64,000 nt of DNA, taken from NCBI GenBank assembly GCA_028751875.1, contig CM054141.1:45996182-46060181 (forward strand). Direction: 5' to 3'. This document shows positions 51,201-59,449 of the stretch, one piece after another (position 1 is the stretch's first letter; every line of letters starts with the position of its first letter). The notes beneath the pieces are model-generated. The model had not been told where the DNA came from and made no database searches. It worked only from the letters and a program-made list of their open reading frames with translations. This stretch comes from Rapana venosa. Its lineage: Eukaryota > Mollusca > Gastropoda > Neogastropoda > Muricidae. The position numbers and the translations under genes are program-made.

Positions 51201-52933
51201 CAGAAAATGACTGGCAGATTGAGAGGAAAGATACAGACAGTATAGAAAATGAACTGCAAGTTGAGAATGAAGGAGTGAATGAAAATAATCAGAAGACTGA
51301 GAGTGGATCACAAAATATCCAAGCACAAACAGCTGATTATCAAAATGGCAGTCCTGATTTTGGTAACATTGAAAATAGTGATGCTGGTGTGTCTTTTGGT
51401 CATGTTGAGGATGGTCAACCCATAAGTGTTCCATATTCCGCTGATGCATCAAACTGTACGGAATCATCAGAAAAGCTTCTCCAACAAAGTCATGACATTC
51501 TGAAAAGTGAACCCATGGATCTCCCTGAATTCAGTTCAAGGCAGCACAGTAAAAGAATTGACAAAATGGAAGGCAATATTGGGGATAATAGACAAGATGT
51601 GTACAACAAAAATGCATGTCAGCCTGATGTGGTATATCACAAAAGCAGTGTTTTGAAGCCCTTTGAAAAGTCACAAAAGAAAAGCAGTGTTCACCTGGAA
51701 GAACAAGTAGAATACTCGCAAACACCTGTGGCTCGAATCAGACATTGTAGAAAAAGCAGTCATGAAGCAAGGCTGAAGATGAGCAAGGCCTTGGCAACTC
51801 CAGAAAATTCTTCTGATGACGATTTTGAACCATCTCAGCCAGTGATGACCACATTTTCAAGGCGTCAGAAGCATCGCCACAACAAAAAATTGGAGGTTAA
51901 ACGTCGTGGCAGGAACATGTCTTCAGAAGACATGAGTGAAGGTGAAGACAGTGATGAAGAGGATTCAGTTGAAAGGTACAGAAGAAAGAGGAGGAGGATC
52001 CACCTTCGGGAAAACAGGGACAAATCTTTACAAACTGATTTTGTGGCTAAAACTGTGTCTAGGACGTGTACAGATAATCTCCAGCCTGATTTGAGCAAAT
52101 TGTTCGCACCGTCCGATTTAATCGTTGGAGAGGACTTGGTGAGACGTGTTGAAGATAGAGTTTTGCGACGTTTTAGGCCATACCATCATCATCATCAGCA
52201 TCATCATCACTCAACAACTGTTAATGGCACACTAGAGGACAAGCCAAAAGAGCAGAAGATGACACAGTTTGGTAGGGACTCCAAAAGAAAATCGAAACTA
52301 ATTCTAAAAGACTCCAGCAAATGGTTACGGTCATCTGGAGATGGTGAAATGCCATTGACCAAACCTCTGTCCAAAACAAGGGTGCTAAATGAAATCACTC
52401 CAGAAAGGAGTGGCAACTTGCAGACCAATGTGTTTGGGGCTCACTACACTCCACGTGGCAGTCTGAGTGGCTACAAGATACCCAAGAAAAGCAGCAGCCA
52501 GTCAGCCATCCTACCCTTTTCCTCCAGCCCTCAGTGTGTTCCCCTTGCCTCCACTGTCTCCATTGGTAGTGGTGTGGATAAGCGTTCCAGTCTTGTAGCA
52601 GCACCAGGTTCTCAGGACCTGTCTTGTCAGGTAGAAGGTGGTCCGCGTGAAGCTTTACCTCGAAAAACTGTGGGTGTTCCTGATGGTGCAGGTGGTCTGG
52701 AAGCAACCTCCTCTGCGTGTAGTGAGCAGATGGAAGTTCATCCTGTGAAGTGGGATGATTATCGTGAAAGCCGCTCTGGCTCTCCTGTCAGTGAAGTCAG
52801 CTTGGGGGTGGTGACACGCCACTCAGACTCCAGAGAGAGCACTCCACGGCGCTGCACTCGCAGCCAGCTTGCAGAGGAACTGGTGAACTCTCCCCATCTC
52901 AGGGGATGGGCACTAATGGCAGCAGTAAAATGA
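29589..52933 (+). CDS. JADE: JADE-family PHD finger protein (HBO1 complex scaffold), complete spliced gene
   Basis: JADE proteins scaffold the HBO1 (KAT7)-ING4/5-MEAF6 histone acetyltransferase complex in the nucleus and read the H3 tail (family knowledge). Sixteen coding exons, all GT-AG and in phase: 29589-29646, 30743-30835, 32413-32483, 35433-35590, 36009-36047, 36982-37142, 37331-37389, 37954-38043, 38421-38483, 39050-39168, 40660-40765, 41409-41582, 44000-44136, 45395-45515, 46178-46303, 48020-52933. The product is about 2162 residues; human JADE proteins are about 800-850. An EPL1-like region spans about 75-215. PHD1 has C238, C241, C255, C258, H263, C266, C279 and C282. The extended PHD has C290/C293, then H311 and C314, then C347, C350, C360, C365, H370, C373, C400 and H403. 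A conserved block ending in YWKLKRK and [11 protein letters not shown] follows (about 443-530). ATG 29589 is the first in its exon; an in-frame second ATG follows at once. The exact paralogue is not assigned. Confidence 0.96.
30150..30570 (+). repeat. Two family C repeat copies in JADE intron 1
   Basis: One fuller copy (30150-30270) and one 3' fragment (30515-30570), both ending in TCTAGC.GAGGAAC-like sequence then an A-rich run. Confidence 0.55.
30970..31340 (+). mobile_element. LINE 3'-end relic, longer copy, JADE intron 2
   Basis: Shares its last ~110 bases with the 22.1-kb relic, including the TGATGATGATGG tail. Upstream it has GGGACTCCCGGGGAATGC and GGAGGCGACTAAGGTGG blocks. No intact frame. 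Confidence 0.6.
31958..32010. repeat. (TA)n microsatellite, JADE intron 2
   Basis: Nearly pure TA for about 50 bases. Confidence 0.9.
33783..34021. repeat. Pyrimidine-rich and CA tracts, JADE intron 3
   Basis: CCCT units, CT, CA, a C run and CT again; long low-complexity frames here are artefacts. Confidence 0.8.
34546..34690. repeat. (CA)n then (CACT)n microsatellite, JADE intron 3
   Basis: CA passing into CACT/ACTC units then CA. Confidence 0.85.
35161..35440 (+). repeat. Four tandem copies of the JADE exon-4 acceptor region
   Basis: The sequence (G)TACACAG-TTGTTCC.GAAAGAC plus about 60 further bases is repeated at spacings of 84, 90 and 89 bases. Copies begin at TTG 35170, 35254, 35344 and 35433, and the last is the true exon start. 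The three upstream copies keep a usable CAG acceptor and the correct frame but run into stops (TAA, TAA, TGA) within 13-17 codons. Confidence 0.88.
37767..37838. repeat. (GA)n microsatellite, JADE intron 7
   Basis: About 36 pure GA units, adjoining a SINE A tail fragment. Confidence 0.9.
38258..38340. repeat. (GT)n/(GA)n microsatellite, JADE intron 8
   Basis: GT with two short GA interruptions. Confidence 0.85.
39333..40405. mobile_element. piggyBac-type non-autonomous element 1, JADE intron
   Basis: 1073 bases flanked by TTAA on both sides (39329-39332, 40406-40409). Termini are inverted repeats CTCTTCTACTACCG and CTCTCCTACTACCG. A TTAA target duplication with a CYCT start is the piggyBac hallmark. 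No transposase frame is present. The interior includes an ATGGCGGC sequence and a CpG-rich right end. Confidence 0.75.
41070..41300 (-). mobile_element. SINE family A copy in JADE intron 11
   Basis: Reverse copy with tail (GAGGATAATGGGATAAGCAC) and middle (ATGGCCTACTCTTCGGAAAA) on plus. A 60-base tail fragment of the same family is at 37705-37765. Confidence 0.65.
41789..42894. mobile_element. piggyBac-type non-autonomous element 2, JADE intron
   Basis: 1106 bases flanked by TTAA (41785-41788, 42895-42898). Terminal inverted repeats are CCCTAGTAGCGC and CCCTAGTGGCGC. Near the right end are two copies of the palindrome CCGGAATATTCCGG (about 42818 and 42864). CpG content is visibly higher than in surrounding intron, and no transposase frame is seen. 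Confidence 0.8.
46810..47513. mobile_element. Probable piggyBac-type element 3, degraded left end, JADE intron
   Basis: The right terminus reads CCCTATGCTGGGC (reverse strand) next to TTAA (47514-47517). The left terminus, CCTACTGTTGGC next to TCAA (46806-46809), is an imperfect match. The interior carries AAGATGGCGCCCATCTT. No coding frame is present. Confidence 0.5.
48020..52933 (+). CDS. JADE: JADE terminal coding exon, 1637 codons, mostly disordered
   Basis: A single exon begins at GTGCGG after a GTTGACAG acceptor and stays open for 4914 bases. Its first ~60 residues (VRNL...KTKR onward) continue the conserved JADE core. The rest is low-complexity: an eight-Glu run near residue 654, alternating acidic and Lys/Ser blocks, a serine/arginine-rich stretch near 1060-1095, a duplicated SNIFE motif near 1220-1245, Cys/Pro/Glu-rich loose repeats near 1380-1515, and a His-rich run near 1915-1925. 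A GYKIPKK motif near residue 2008 matches the RIPKK motif seen late in vertebrate JADE1, so the true family C-terminus is kept. No transmembrane or enzymatic domain is visible. Confidence 0.93.
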   Translation: MRNLCYMIGKREKTKRLFFRSKEYVFTGMVRALLDRSLSLSNADVDDIVHNYHFDSIYDDYGLSVPNLPPEPTQDEEHLDDMDMKEERVNSVLEEEEKAHAVDSQPEMEGTRDEIAEEKHTEEPSVVEEEEEEEEDPNEALPPGERWSGEFVRSGFFKRRRPKKWMKGMPGKGKKRKLPHVLSSPDISVPAVSSKPEKTPIEDDNVFTSNDESDEDKEKLAAVVKAIVDKSDDDSDLPQPALPKLVVKSPKSKSFPHRHPRHRKRHRGRKPWHLLETFQKNIQFSSSEDEDMKVKPIAECKKESHKLEEYTAEGGVEVNVVGDEDSTVLQNHVTVNVESHERVTGTVHVTQLDLAEKDLESTPLVSDRSKKERPERSVQIFFDQVRKESEQAKSLPCCERTKSVTENAEHAANYDDTKLKSLLNKQLDNLKKTDSVNQKEESHAISSNLCIESENSMKSDHGSKSKSRKSDHKRKSGKSKSKSGSAEKKNAQDEKKNAQDDKTCAEITQKADDDSQTNFDRSEEKRKKEVRHKHHESSSSSRRSKRDRHKSKRSDKHSSSPSRHAHSSSASEGLGSNQSAPHQNLGLSDVAGISKAPEVQMLPNFDDNSARRSSDKDETDLDVSKSTHQMKEDKEETRKKDVFEDDIDNVLLSSGVRDVDTQRSRKGRELSDKEKHKARDITEPFKGLVKAARRRSSSSGHSNIFERMELGPSSGSVHSSCERSNIFESIERHCRQSSLDLGLAANDAQQSESLKSQPVIDWPNKVEFHLGGSDEATKVPQPSDDWSDGESSKNRKMSGSVDTASFDNALKADTEEADKCEASESAVGVCDLQGGSSPIHVDADKASDTSKLLSDKTPCLSGGDGPCGLQEEGLGLAGEDDHCLVQEEEVSLSSGDAPCLTKVEGPCRPVESVQCSPIYTAPCLPNETVLSAPSEKLSSVVSEETTCLPSENVPFVEDATCLHNENVPSLPNHDEVCLPSEPVLPHQTEDVSEDGVNVLPEEVGENSVCDMDKVKSGSEDHLQVESEHGNTVENSLQVSTNGNGDVGRDLGQEADTAVEMTENDWQIERKDTDSIENELQVENEGVNENNQKTESGSQNIQAQTADYQNGSPDFGNIENSDAGVSFGHVEDGQPISVPYSADASNCTESSEKLLQQSHDILKSEPMDLPEFSSRQHSKRIDKMEGNIGDNRQDVYNKNACQPDVVYHKSSVLKPFEKSQKKSSVHLEEQVEYSQTPVARIRHCRKSSHEARLKMSKALATPENSSDDDFEPSQPVMTTFSRRQKHRHNKKLEVKRRGRNMSSEDMSEGEDSDEEDSVERYRRKRRRIHLRENRDKSLQTDFVAKTVSRTCTDNLQPDLSKLFAPSDLIVGEDLVRRVEDRVLRRFRPYHHHHQHHHHSTTVNGTLEDKPKEQKMTQFGRDSKRKSKLILKDSSKWLRSSGDGEMPLTKPLSKTRVLNEITPERSGNLQTNVFGAHYTPRGSLSGYKIPKKSSSQSAILPFSSSPQCVPLASTVSIGSGVDKRSSLVAAPGSQDLSCQVEGGPREALPRKTVGVPDGAGGLEATSSACSEQMEVHPVKWDDYRESRSGSPVSEVSLGVVTRHSDSRESTPRRCTRSQLAEELVNSPHLRGWALMAAVK

Positions 52934-54183
52934 AGCTGAGGGATGGCTGGCTGAAGGCTTCCAACTTCCCTTCTTGACAGCAGCTTTAGACTCGACACAA
53001 CTTCTGTACATATTGTGCGCTTGAGGCAAGAGTGTAAGACTTCTGACAGTGTGGGATTTGTGTGGTTCAGAAAATACTGTCACATATTTATTCACACGGA
53101 ACTTCCACATAATTGAAATGAAAGCCATTTTATCACATGTAGATTTTCAAGTTTAAATGTAATTGGAGGGCAGCTTTAGTTACACTTATTTCTTTGGATG
53201 AAAACTGATACAGTTATAGCAAAGGCAACTTGCATATTAAACTTAACAGTTAATCCGTGTATGTCTACATGAATAGTTTTTTTTCTTCTTTTTTGGAGTT
53301 GCAATTTATCATCCATATGATGTATTGGTAGTGTGGCAGATATGGTTTAGAGTTTCACAAAACTTATCAGTCTTTCATGCTTCAGTATTATGATGAGTGA
53401 GTGTGTGCCAGGGCATTATGTTGGTAGCGTGAACATGCTCAGGTTTTTGTGAAGTTTGTTCTTAAAAGAAAAGTTTGTGAAATCTATGTTCTTCAAAGAA
53501 AATGTTTTCATTATCACACACACACTGACACACACGCACGCACGCACGCGCGCGCATGCTTAGAGTGTTTCATGGATGTGTCTGATTCGTTATGTCATGT
53601 GCAATGTTCGTGTACAGTTTAAATTGGTCTTTTTCTGTTAAATAGGTGTATCTGTGTGTGTGTGTGTGTGTGTGCGCCCGCATGCAACATAAATTGCCAT
53701 TTAATTTCTTTGTTTGCATGTAGAGTATGTGTGTACATATGTACTTGTCTTGCATGTTTTGTGTGTATGGATATACACAGTTGTGTAAGCTGAAGTGCAT
53801 ATGTGTTTAGTGTTTGTGTGTGTGTTTATGTGTGCATGTATTACTTGTGTGCGTGTGTGTGTTGTTTATGTGTGTACATGAATTAAATTTTGATGTAATA
53901 TTAATGCTTAATAGTTGAAGGATTGGTGCTCTGAGAATTGTGATTATTTGTGTTACTAAAGAGTAAATGGATAAAATGTATGAGCCATAGTGAAAGAACA
54001 CACGAAAATCTCCACAGTACTAAAGCAAATATGGTGGTAGTTATGTCTGATATATAATTATTTTAGTCATGTTCACCCAGTAACACTGAAAGTAAAAGAA
54101 AAAAATCTTTGTGTGGAGCTGAACTTTGCTTGCTTAGATTCTTGTTTTAGTAAAAAAGGAAAAAAAAGTGATGATTTTTTAAA

Positions 54184-54189
54184 AATAAA
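54184..54189 (+). terminator. Candidate JADE poly(A) signal
   Basis: AATAAA lies 1.25 kb past the JADE stop and is followed directly by a T/GT-rich stretch. A second AATAAA at 60467-60472 is an alternative if the 3' UTR is much longer. Confidence 0.4.
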
Positions 54190-54707
54190 ATTTTGTTGTT
54201 GTCACTGGTTTCTTTTATTGCCATTATTGGTTCTGATTTAGAAAAAAAAAAAATTCAGATGAAGAAAAGAAAGTGTATAGCTGTTGAAAATCATTTGGTC
54301 AGGGTCAGAAACTACCTTTCCTCAAGCCCCCCCCCAAAAAAAAAATTGTATCAGGCTTTTCTTTTTATTACCTATTTAGATGAGAGTTTGCGTGTTGATG
54401 GGCTTGAGTTGGGGAGAAAAGGATAGGGGTAGTTTTAGGGTCTTTTTTTTTGTTTTAGATTTTCTGTCATAGAAGATTTCCTTCTTGCAAATCTTTACTT
54501 TTTCTTTTTTGTTTTCTTTCTTTTTTTTAAAAAGTCCCATATAAAGTGAATTGTGTGTCTATAGTTTGAGTGTTGAGGCATGCTATACAAATGCCACATC
54601 TGTTTTTTTTAAGTAAATTTTTTAATTACGTGTACGATGTTTATCATTTTAATATCATTTGGACTATCGCAGTATCTAGTACAGGAAGATACAATACCTG
54701 CAGGAGT

Positions 54708-54768
<61 letters not shown>
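54708..54768. repeat. (CA)n microsatellite downstream of JADE
   Basis: About 30 pure CA units. Confidence 0.9.
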
Positions 54769-54770
<2 letters not shown>

Positions 54771-55424
54771 CAAGGTTGTTAAATCCTCATTGATGAAAGA
54801 CCAACATCTAATTAGGTCAGTATTGTGAAATCCTTTTGTCTGTCAGATTTCCTGCATTTTTAGAATTTGTGTCATTGTATGCTTTTTGAGATTTGGGTGA
54901 TGACATAATATAGACCCATTTTCTGCATGTAGTAATGCCCCTAATTAAGAAATGAATTGTAGCGTGCTCAGTGTTGATTTTAGAGTGCGCCCTTGCGGGA
55001 TTCCCGCATTTTTTCAAAATTGCCGCAAAATGATGTGGGCAGTGCGCCCTAACAGACACCAAAAAAAAATCCTTAAAAAAAAATCTCTAAAATTAAGCAC
55101 TACTTCCCCCCCTCCCCCAAATTCTCTGATACTGTAGTTCTTGTCAGTTCCTGCAGCTGTCATTAGGTTGATAGGTTACCCCCAGGGCCACAACAAGCCC
55201 TCTTCATAATAAAGCAGGCTCATCTTGCTCTGTTGTCCTCTTCAGTCACATCATCTTCCAAGAGGCCTTGTACTCCAGAAACAAGTGAAGTGATTAGGGC
55301 AGAAATCATTGAGGAGATAGCAGAGCCATGGCCCAGCAGGTTCAGAGCTGGAGATCTGGCAAGACAAGTAGCCTTGGCTTGAGAACATCGAACATGTCTA
55401 TCTATCTTTTATTTTAATTTTATT

Positions 55425-55610
55425 TTATGTATTCTTTTATATTGAGGATAATGGAATAAACACTTATGTGCTTTTTTACATCCAGTCCCCATGTGTATGC
55501 AGTTTTATAAATTCTGTCATCCGTTCCCACCAGCACACAATGGCCTACTCTTAAGAAAAGTGGAACAGGATTTAATGTGTGCACAAGATGTTCTGCGTGT
55601 GTTCTATCTG
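55425..55610 (-). mobile_element. SINE family A copy, 5' truncated
   Basis: Tail and middle (GAGGATAATGGAATAAACAC, CAGCACACAATGGCCTACTC on plus) are present. Confidence 0.65.
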
Positions 55611-56040
55611 TGTTTCAAACATGGAAAGAACTAAAGGAGTTTGCCTAATTACAGAACAGCACTTAAAGCATCACGCAAGAACACTGCCGATCACCAGAGG
55701 CTGTACAAGATAAAACTTCAGAAAGACTTCCATCAGTTAGGCAACTCTCTCTTTCTCAATGTACGATCTCGGGTAAAAAGCTAGTCTTTGACAATAGCTT
55801 TAACCTGTCATCTAGATCTCTGTGGAAATACAAATTTGACTGCCTCTCTCTCTCTCTCTCTGTGTCCTCTGTATGATCTTGGGGTGGGGACTGAAACAAG
55901 ACTTTGATATTGACTTTAACCTATGTAGATCTAGATCTATCTCTCTGAAAGTGGAAATACAATTTTGATCTCTCTCTCGCTCTCTTTAAATAAAATTCAT
56001 TCAATTCAATTCACTCTCAATGTGTTATTGCGGGGGGGGG

Positions 56041-57091
56041 GACTTGACTTACTTGACTTATGCCTCTTGGTTCCTTGGGGAACATAGGGCTGCAACAACA
56101 CCCCTCCAACGAACTCGGTTTTGGGAGATCCTCTTCAGCTCGGCCCATGTCATTCCGGCTGCCTTCGTTTCTTCGTCAACACTTCTGCGCCAGGTCTGCT
56201 TTGGTCGACCAACTTTCCGCTTCCCTTGTGGATTCCAGTCAAGGGCCTGTCTGGTGACATTTGACGCAGGCTTGCGGAGTGTATGGCCGATCCATCCCCA
56301 CTTCCTTTGTTTAATGATGGACTCAATTGGGGTTTGTCTGGTCCTGTCCCACAGTTGTTTGTTGGATATGACTTCCGGCCACCTGATGTTGAGGATGTAC
56401 CTGAGGCATTTGTTGGTAAAAGACTGGAGTTTGTGGGTGTTGGTTTTTGTTACCCGCCAGGTTTCTGAGCCATAAAGTAGGACCGATTTGACATTGGTGT
56501 TGTAGATCCGAAGCTTATTTTGAAATGAGAGGGCTGTTGACCTCCAAATTGGCCGAAGGGTGTTGAAGGCGTGACGGGCTTTGTTGGTTCGGCACTTGAT
56601 GTCTTCATCTGTTCCCCCATCTTTACTGACGACACTGCCCAGGTAAATAAACTTGCTGACTTCTTTGATGGTTTCTTGCTGCAGTCGCACTGGGTCATGT
56701 GTTTTGTTGTTCACCCTCATGATCTCCGTCTTCCCGATGTTGATTTGGAGGCCAGTCTTTTCAGCTTCGTCAGCAACACGACAAAGCTTCTCTTGTGCGT
56801 CTTGTTGCCTGTGGGAGAGAAGGCTGATGTCGTCTGCGAAGTCCAGGTCTTCTAGCTGCTTCATGAGGGTCCACTGTATGCCGGTTCTCCTGCCTGCTGT
56901 GGCTTGCCGCATTATCCAGTCAACCACCAACAGGAAGATGGTTGGCGACAACAGACAGCCCTGACGAACACCGGTCTGTACGGAGAAGGCTTCCGTCAGT
57001 TTCCCTTCATGGATGACTTGACAGGTGGCATCTTCATATAGCTGCTGGATGATGGTGATGAACTTTGGTAGAAAGCCATAGTGATGCATCA
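56041..57091 (-). mobile_element. 5'-truncated non-LTR retrotransposon with target-site duplication
   Basis: A LINE fragment on the minus strand has its 3' end at low coordinates. After the stop codon it ends in the short repeat GTCAAGTAAGTCAAGTC. Flanks share GTTATTGC plus a G run (56024-56040 and 57092-57108, one extra A on the right), a target-site duplication expected from target-primed reverse transcription. It is inserted in a local minisatellite. Confidence 0.8.
56058..57089 (-). CDS. Reverse transcriptase C-terminal fragment of a non-LTR element
   Basis: 343 codons are open with no stop or frameshift. The fragment holds the central and C-terminal part of a LINE reverse transcriptase: GVRQGCLLSP (palm motif), FADDI (catalytic xADD), GLQINIGKTE, YLGSVVSKDGG, LLYGSETW, then a thumb/C-terminal region with WGWIGHTLRK and GRPKQTWRR. 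The endonuclease and N-terminal RT parts are missing through 5' truncation, so it is not autonomous. The motifs resemble RTE-like elements common in molluscs; the clade assignment is tentative. The intact frame suggests a fairly recent insertion. Confidence 0.85.
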   Translation of the reverse strand: MHHYGFLPKFITIIQQLYEDATCQVIHEGKLTEAFSVQTGVRQGCLLSPTIFLLVVDWIMRQATAGRRTGIQWTLMKQLEDLDFADDISLLSHRQQDAQEKLCRVADEAEKTGLQINIGKTEIMRVNNKTHDPVRLQQETIKEVSKFIYLGSVVSKDGGTDEDIKCRTNKARHAFNTLRPIWRSTALSFQNKLRIYNTNVKSVLLYGSETWRVTKTNTHKLQSFTNKCLRYILNIRWPEVISNKQLWDRTRQTPIESIIKQRKWGWIGHTLRKPASNVTRQALDWNPQGKRKVGRPKQTWRRSVDEETKAAGMTWAELKRISQNRVRWRGVVAALCSPRNQEA

Positions 57092-57399
57092 GTTATTGCA
57101 GGGGGGGGCGCACAAAACTTGTGACACTGGCTTTAACTTATCTAGACCTGGATCTATGAATGTGGAAATACAAATTTACCCCCCCCCCCCCTCTCTCTCT
57201 CTCTCTCCCTGAGTGGGGAAATATAAAATTGACTTTGCTTTCTCTCTCTCTCTCTTTCAGTGTACCATCTAGGTGAGAAAAAAACTTTGATATTGCTTTT
57301 ACCTCTTGTCTCATCTAGATCTATCTCCCCAACTCTGTGGAAATACAAATTTAACTTTGATCCCCCCCCCCCCCCCCCCCGTCTCTCCTGTGTCACAAG

Positions 57400-59214
57400 T
57401 GCTTACTGCATATAAACTGCAACACTTAAAGTGAATATTTAATCCTTTCTGCCTATGTATCTGCTTGTTTTGTTTCTCTTCCTTGAAAAAATAGCAGAAA
57501 CTAAGAGTACTGAGGGTACTGTAAGCAAATACTACTTGTCCCCTTTTTTTATGAAGTGGGGGTGGGGGGGCAATGCCCCCTTTTTTTTCATTTTTGGGGG
57601 CCCTTGGGCCCCTTATTTTAAAATCCTAGAATCAACACTGCATGTTGATATCCCATACACTTACAGACATCAGTATGCAAGTGACTTTCAGCTCTACATT
57701 CTCCTGACTTGAAGGTTACTATGTTCGACTGTATATGTTTTGTATTTCACTGCAAGTGGTGTTTTGGGATTTTTGTTGGAGAGATGCAGCAATGATAGTC
57801 ACATGCAGTATGTCTCTGTCTGACTGTGCAGCAAAGTTTATTAGTTTAATCAGTAGGGGACTTGGTTGTAAGTCGCTAAGTGGTGTCCTGCAGACGTTAG
57901 ATCGTAATAGGCACTATGGAAGTGGTCCAGTGATACTGCAGGGTCTGTTGTGATGGGTGACTTAGCAGCTGACCATTGATCATTTCCTTGAGGACTGGGA
58001 GTGTGTTGCATTCAAGTTTTCAGAGTTGAAAAGTAGGCAGTCAGGTAGACTATTACCATTTCAAGGGTTTGGCAATTGACTGACATAGGAAAACACAGAA
58101 ATTTGTGATGGGAGAGGGCGCTCTCTATTGTCTCAGGCTTGGGGATGGGAGGGGCAGACACTACTTTTTTAGAGAGCTTCAAAGTCCAGTCATTGTTTAT
58201 AGCCCTGCTGACTATGGGGGCCACATCAGAGTTGTCACCTCTTGAGTAGGAAAGCCCAAATGGACCAGGAGATAATAGCTGTGTGGAAATAAGTGAGCGC
58301 TGGATTGTCTTGGCGACCCCGTCCTCTTCTCCCATCCCCCTAAAAAATAGGCAATCTACTTATGCGAGAACTGACGCTGAGTAACACTAAAAGAATAAGT
58401 ATATTTACTGTTGTTGAACCAACAATATGCATGGTTGATAGATCATCCAAATTATTTTGAGAATTGCACTGCAGATTAAGTATACCTACTATTGTTTAAC
58501 CTATAGGTGCATGATTACTCAAATTATGTGGTCTAATTTGGACATTTAGAAATACAAAATGAAATGTATAATATTATGACTTACAGAAATAACCACTTTC
58601 CAACTGTTCAAGGCAGCAGGTATTTTTTTCTTTTGTTTACAGTATCTTTTCAAAAGTGTTTTTTCCTATTGTCGGCTTTTTATCTAGATTATTCATTCAT
58701 GTGTTTCGTCCAGCTTTTACACAAAAAGTAGCTGAGTATATGTATTATTAAGAGCATGTATTACACATTCTTAGGCAGCTTTCAAAAATAGGGTTGTGGC
58801 AGTATAAGGTATGGAAACAAGGAGTGGAAATATTTGATTATTCTGTATCAGTGCTGGCTCCAGTTCTCTTTGTTTAATGATAAGCAGCCAAGGCTCTGGC
58901 CCCTTTTTCTCTCATTGAGACTTACAGGTTTTTTTTTTAAAGCTCATGAAGTAAGAAGTTATAGGATTTAGAGACCCCCTTGAAAGAATTTCCTAGGAGC
59001 AGGATATCAAGGAGCATAGTTTATTACTGGAAAATTTACTGTAGATTGGATATGGTCATGAGTGCTTTATTTATTCAGTTGCACTCATAGCGTTTCTGTG
59101 TTGTGGTTGTCTGCATGTTCAGTTTACTTTAAAATCTGAGGGAAAGTGTGCTTGGACACCAGTGTATGTGAATTGTTTTTTAAAAATCTGTTATAAAATT
59201 GTTTAATGAAACAG
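57400..59214. other. No gene recognised
   Basis: A 107-codon open frame on the minus strand (58012-58335) has no recognised similarity. A block near 57800-57950 looks repeat-like but was not matched to another copy in the window. Confidence 0.4.
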
Positions 59215-59440
59215 GGGACGGGATAGCTTAGTGGTTAGAGCGCTGTGCTTGTGATCTGATGGCCCAAGTTTAAGGGGATTTTTTCCCTGGAGTTAATCTC
59301 AGGACCAACTCTACTCCCCTAAAAGTCCTTTGGATAACTGAGGTCTTATGTGTAAGTGCATGCAGAACATCTTGCGCACACATCAAAACCTGTTCTTTTT
59401 AGAAGGGTAGGTCATTTTGGAATGGATGACGAAATTAAAA
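59215..59440 (+). mobile_element. SINE family A-like copy with tRNA head
   Basis: The head GGGACGGGATAGCTTAGTGG, then TTAGAGCGCTGTGCTTGTGA, continues into the family A centre and is cut before the tail. It is followed by a family C repeat. Confidence 0.65.
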
Positions 59441-59449
59441 AAACATGTG

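Larger units (their letters stand above)
52934..55424 (+). other. JADE 3' UTR and downstream sequence
   Basis: AT-rich with GT/CA microsatellites near 53.5-53.9 kb. No further coding frame is recognisable. Confidence 0.5.
55740..57380. repeat. ~115-bp minisatellite, interrupted by the LINE
   Basis: Diverged units at 55740-56010 and 57110-57380 share ATGTACGATCTCGGG-like, ACTTTGATATTGACTTTAACC-like, CATCTAGATCT and GTGGAAATACAAATTTGA blocks, separated by CT or C runs. The LINE insertion splits the array. Confidence 0.6.

Noticed and set aside
58012..58335. 107-codon minus-strand open frame
   Set aside because: Looks more protein-like than most, but I recognise no family, there is no splice or neighbour support, and it lies in repeat-bearing DNA.
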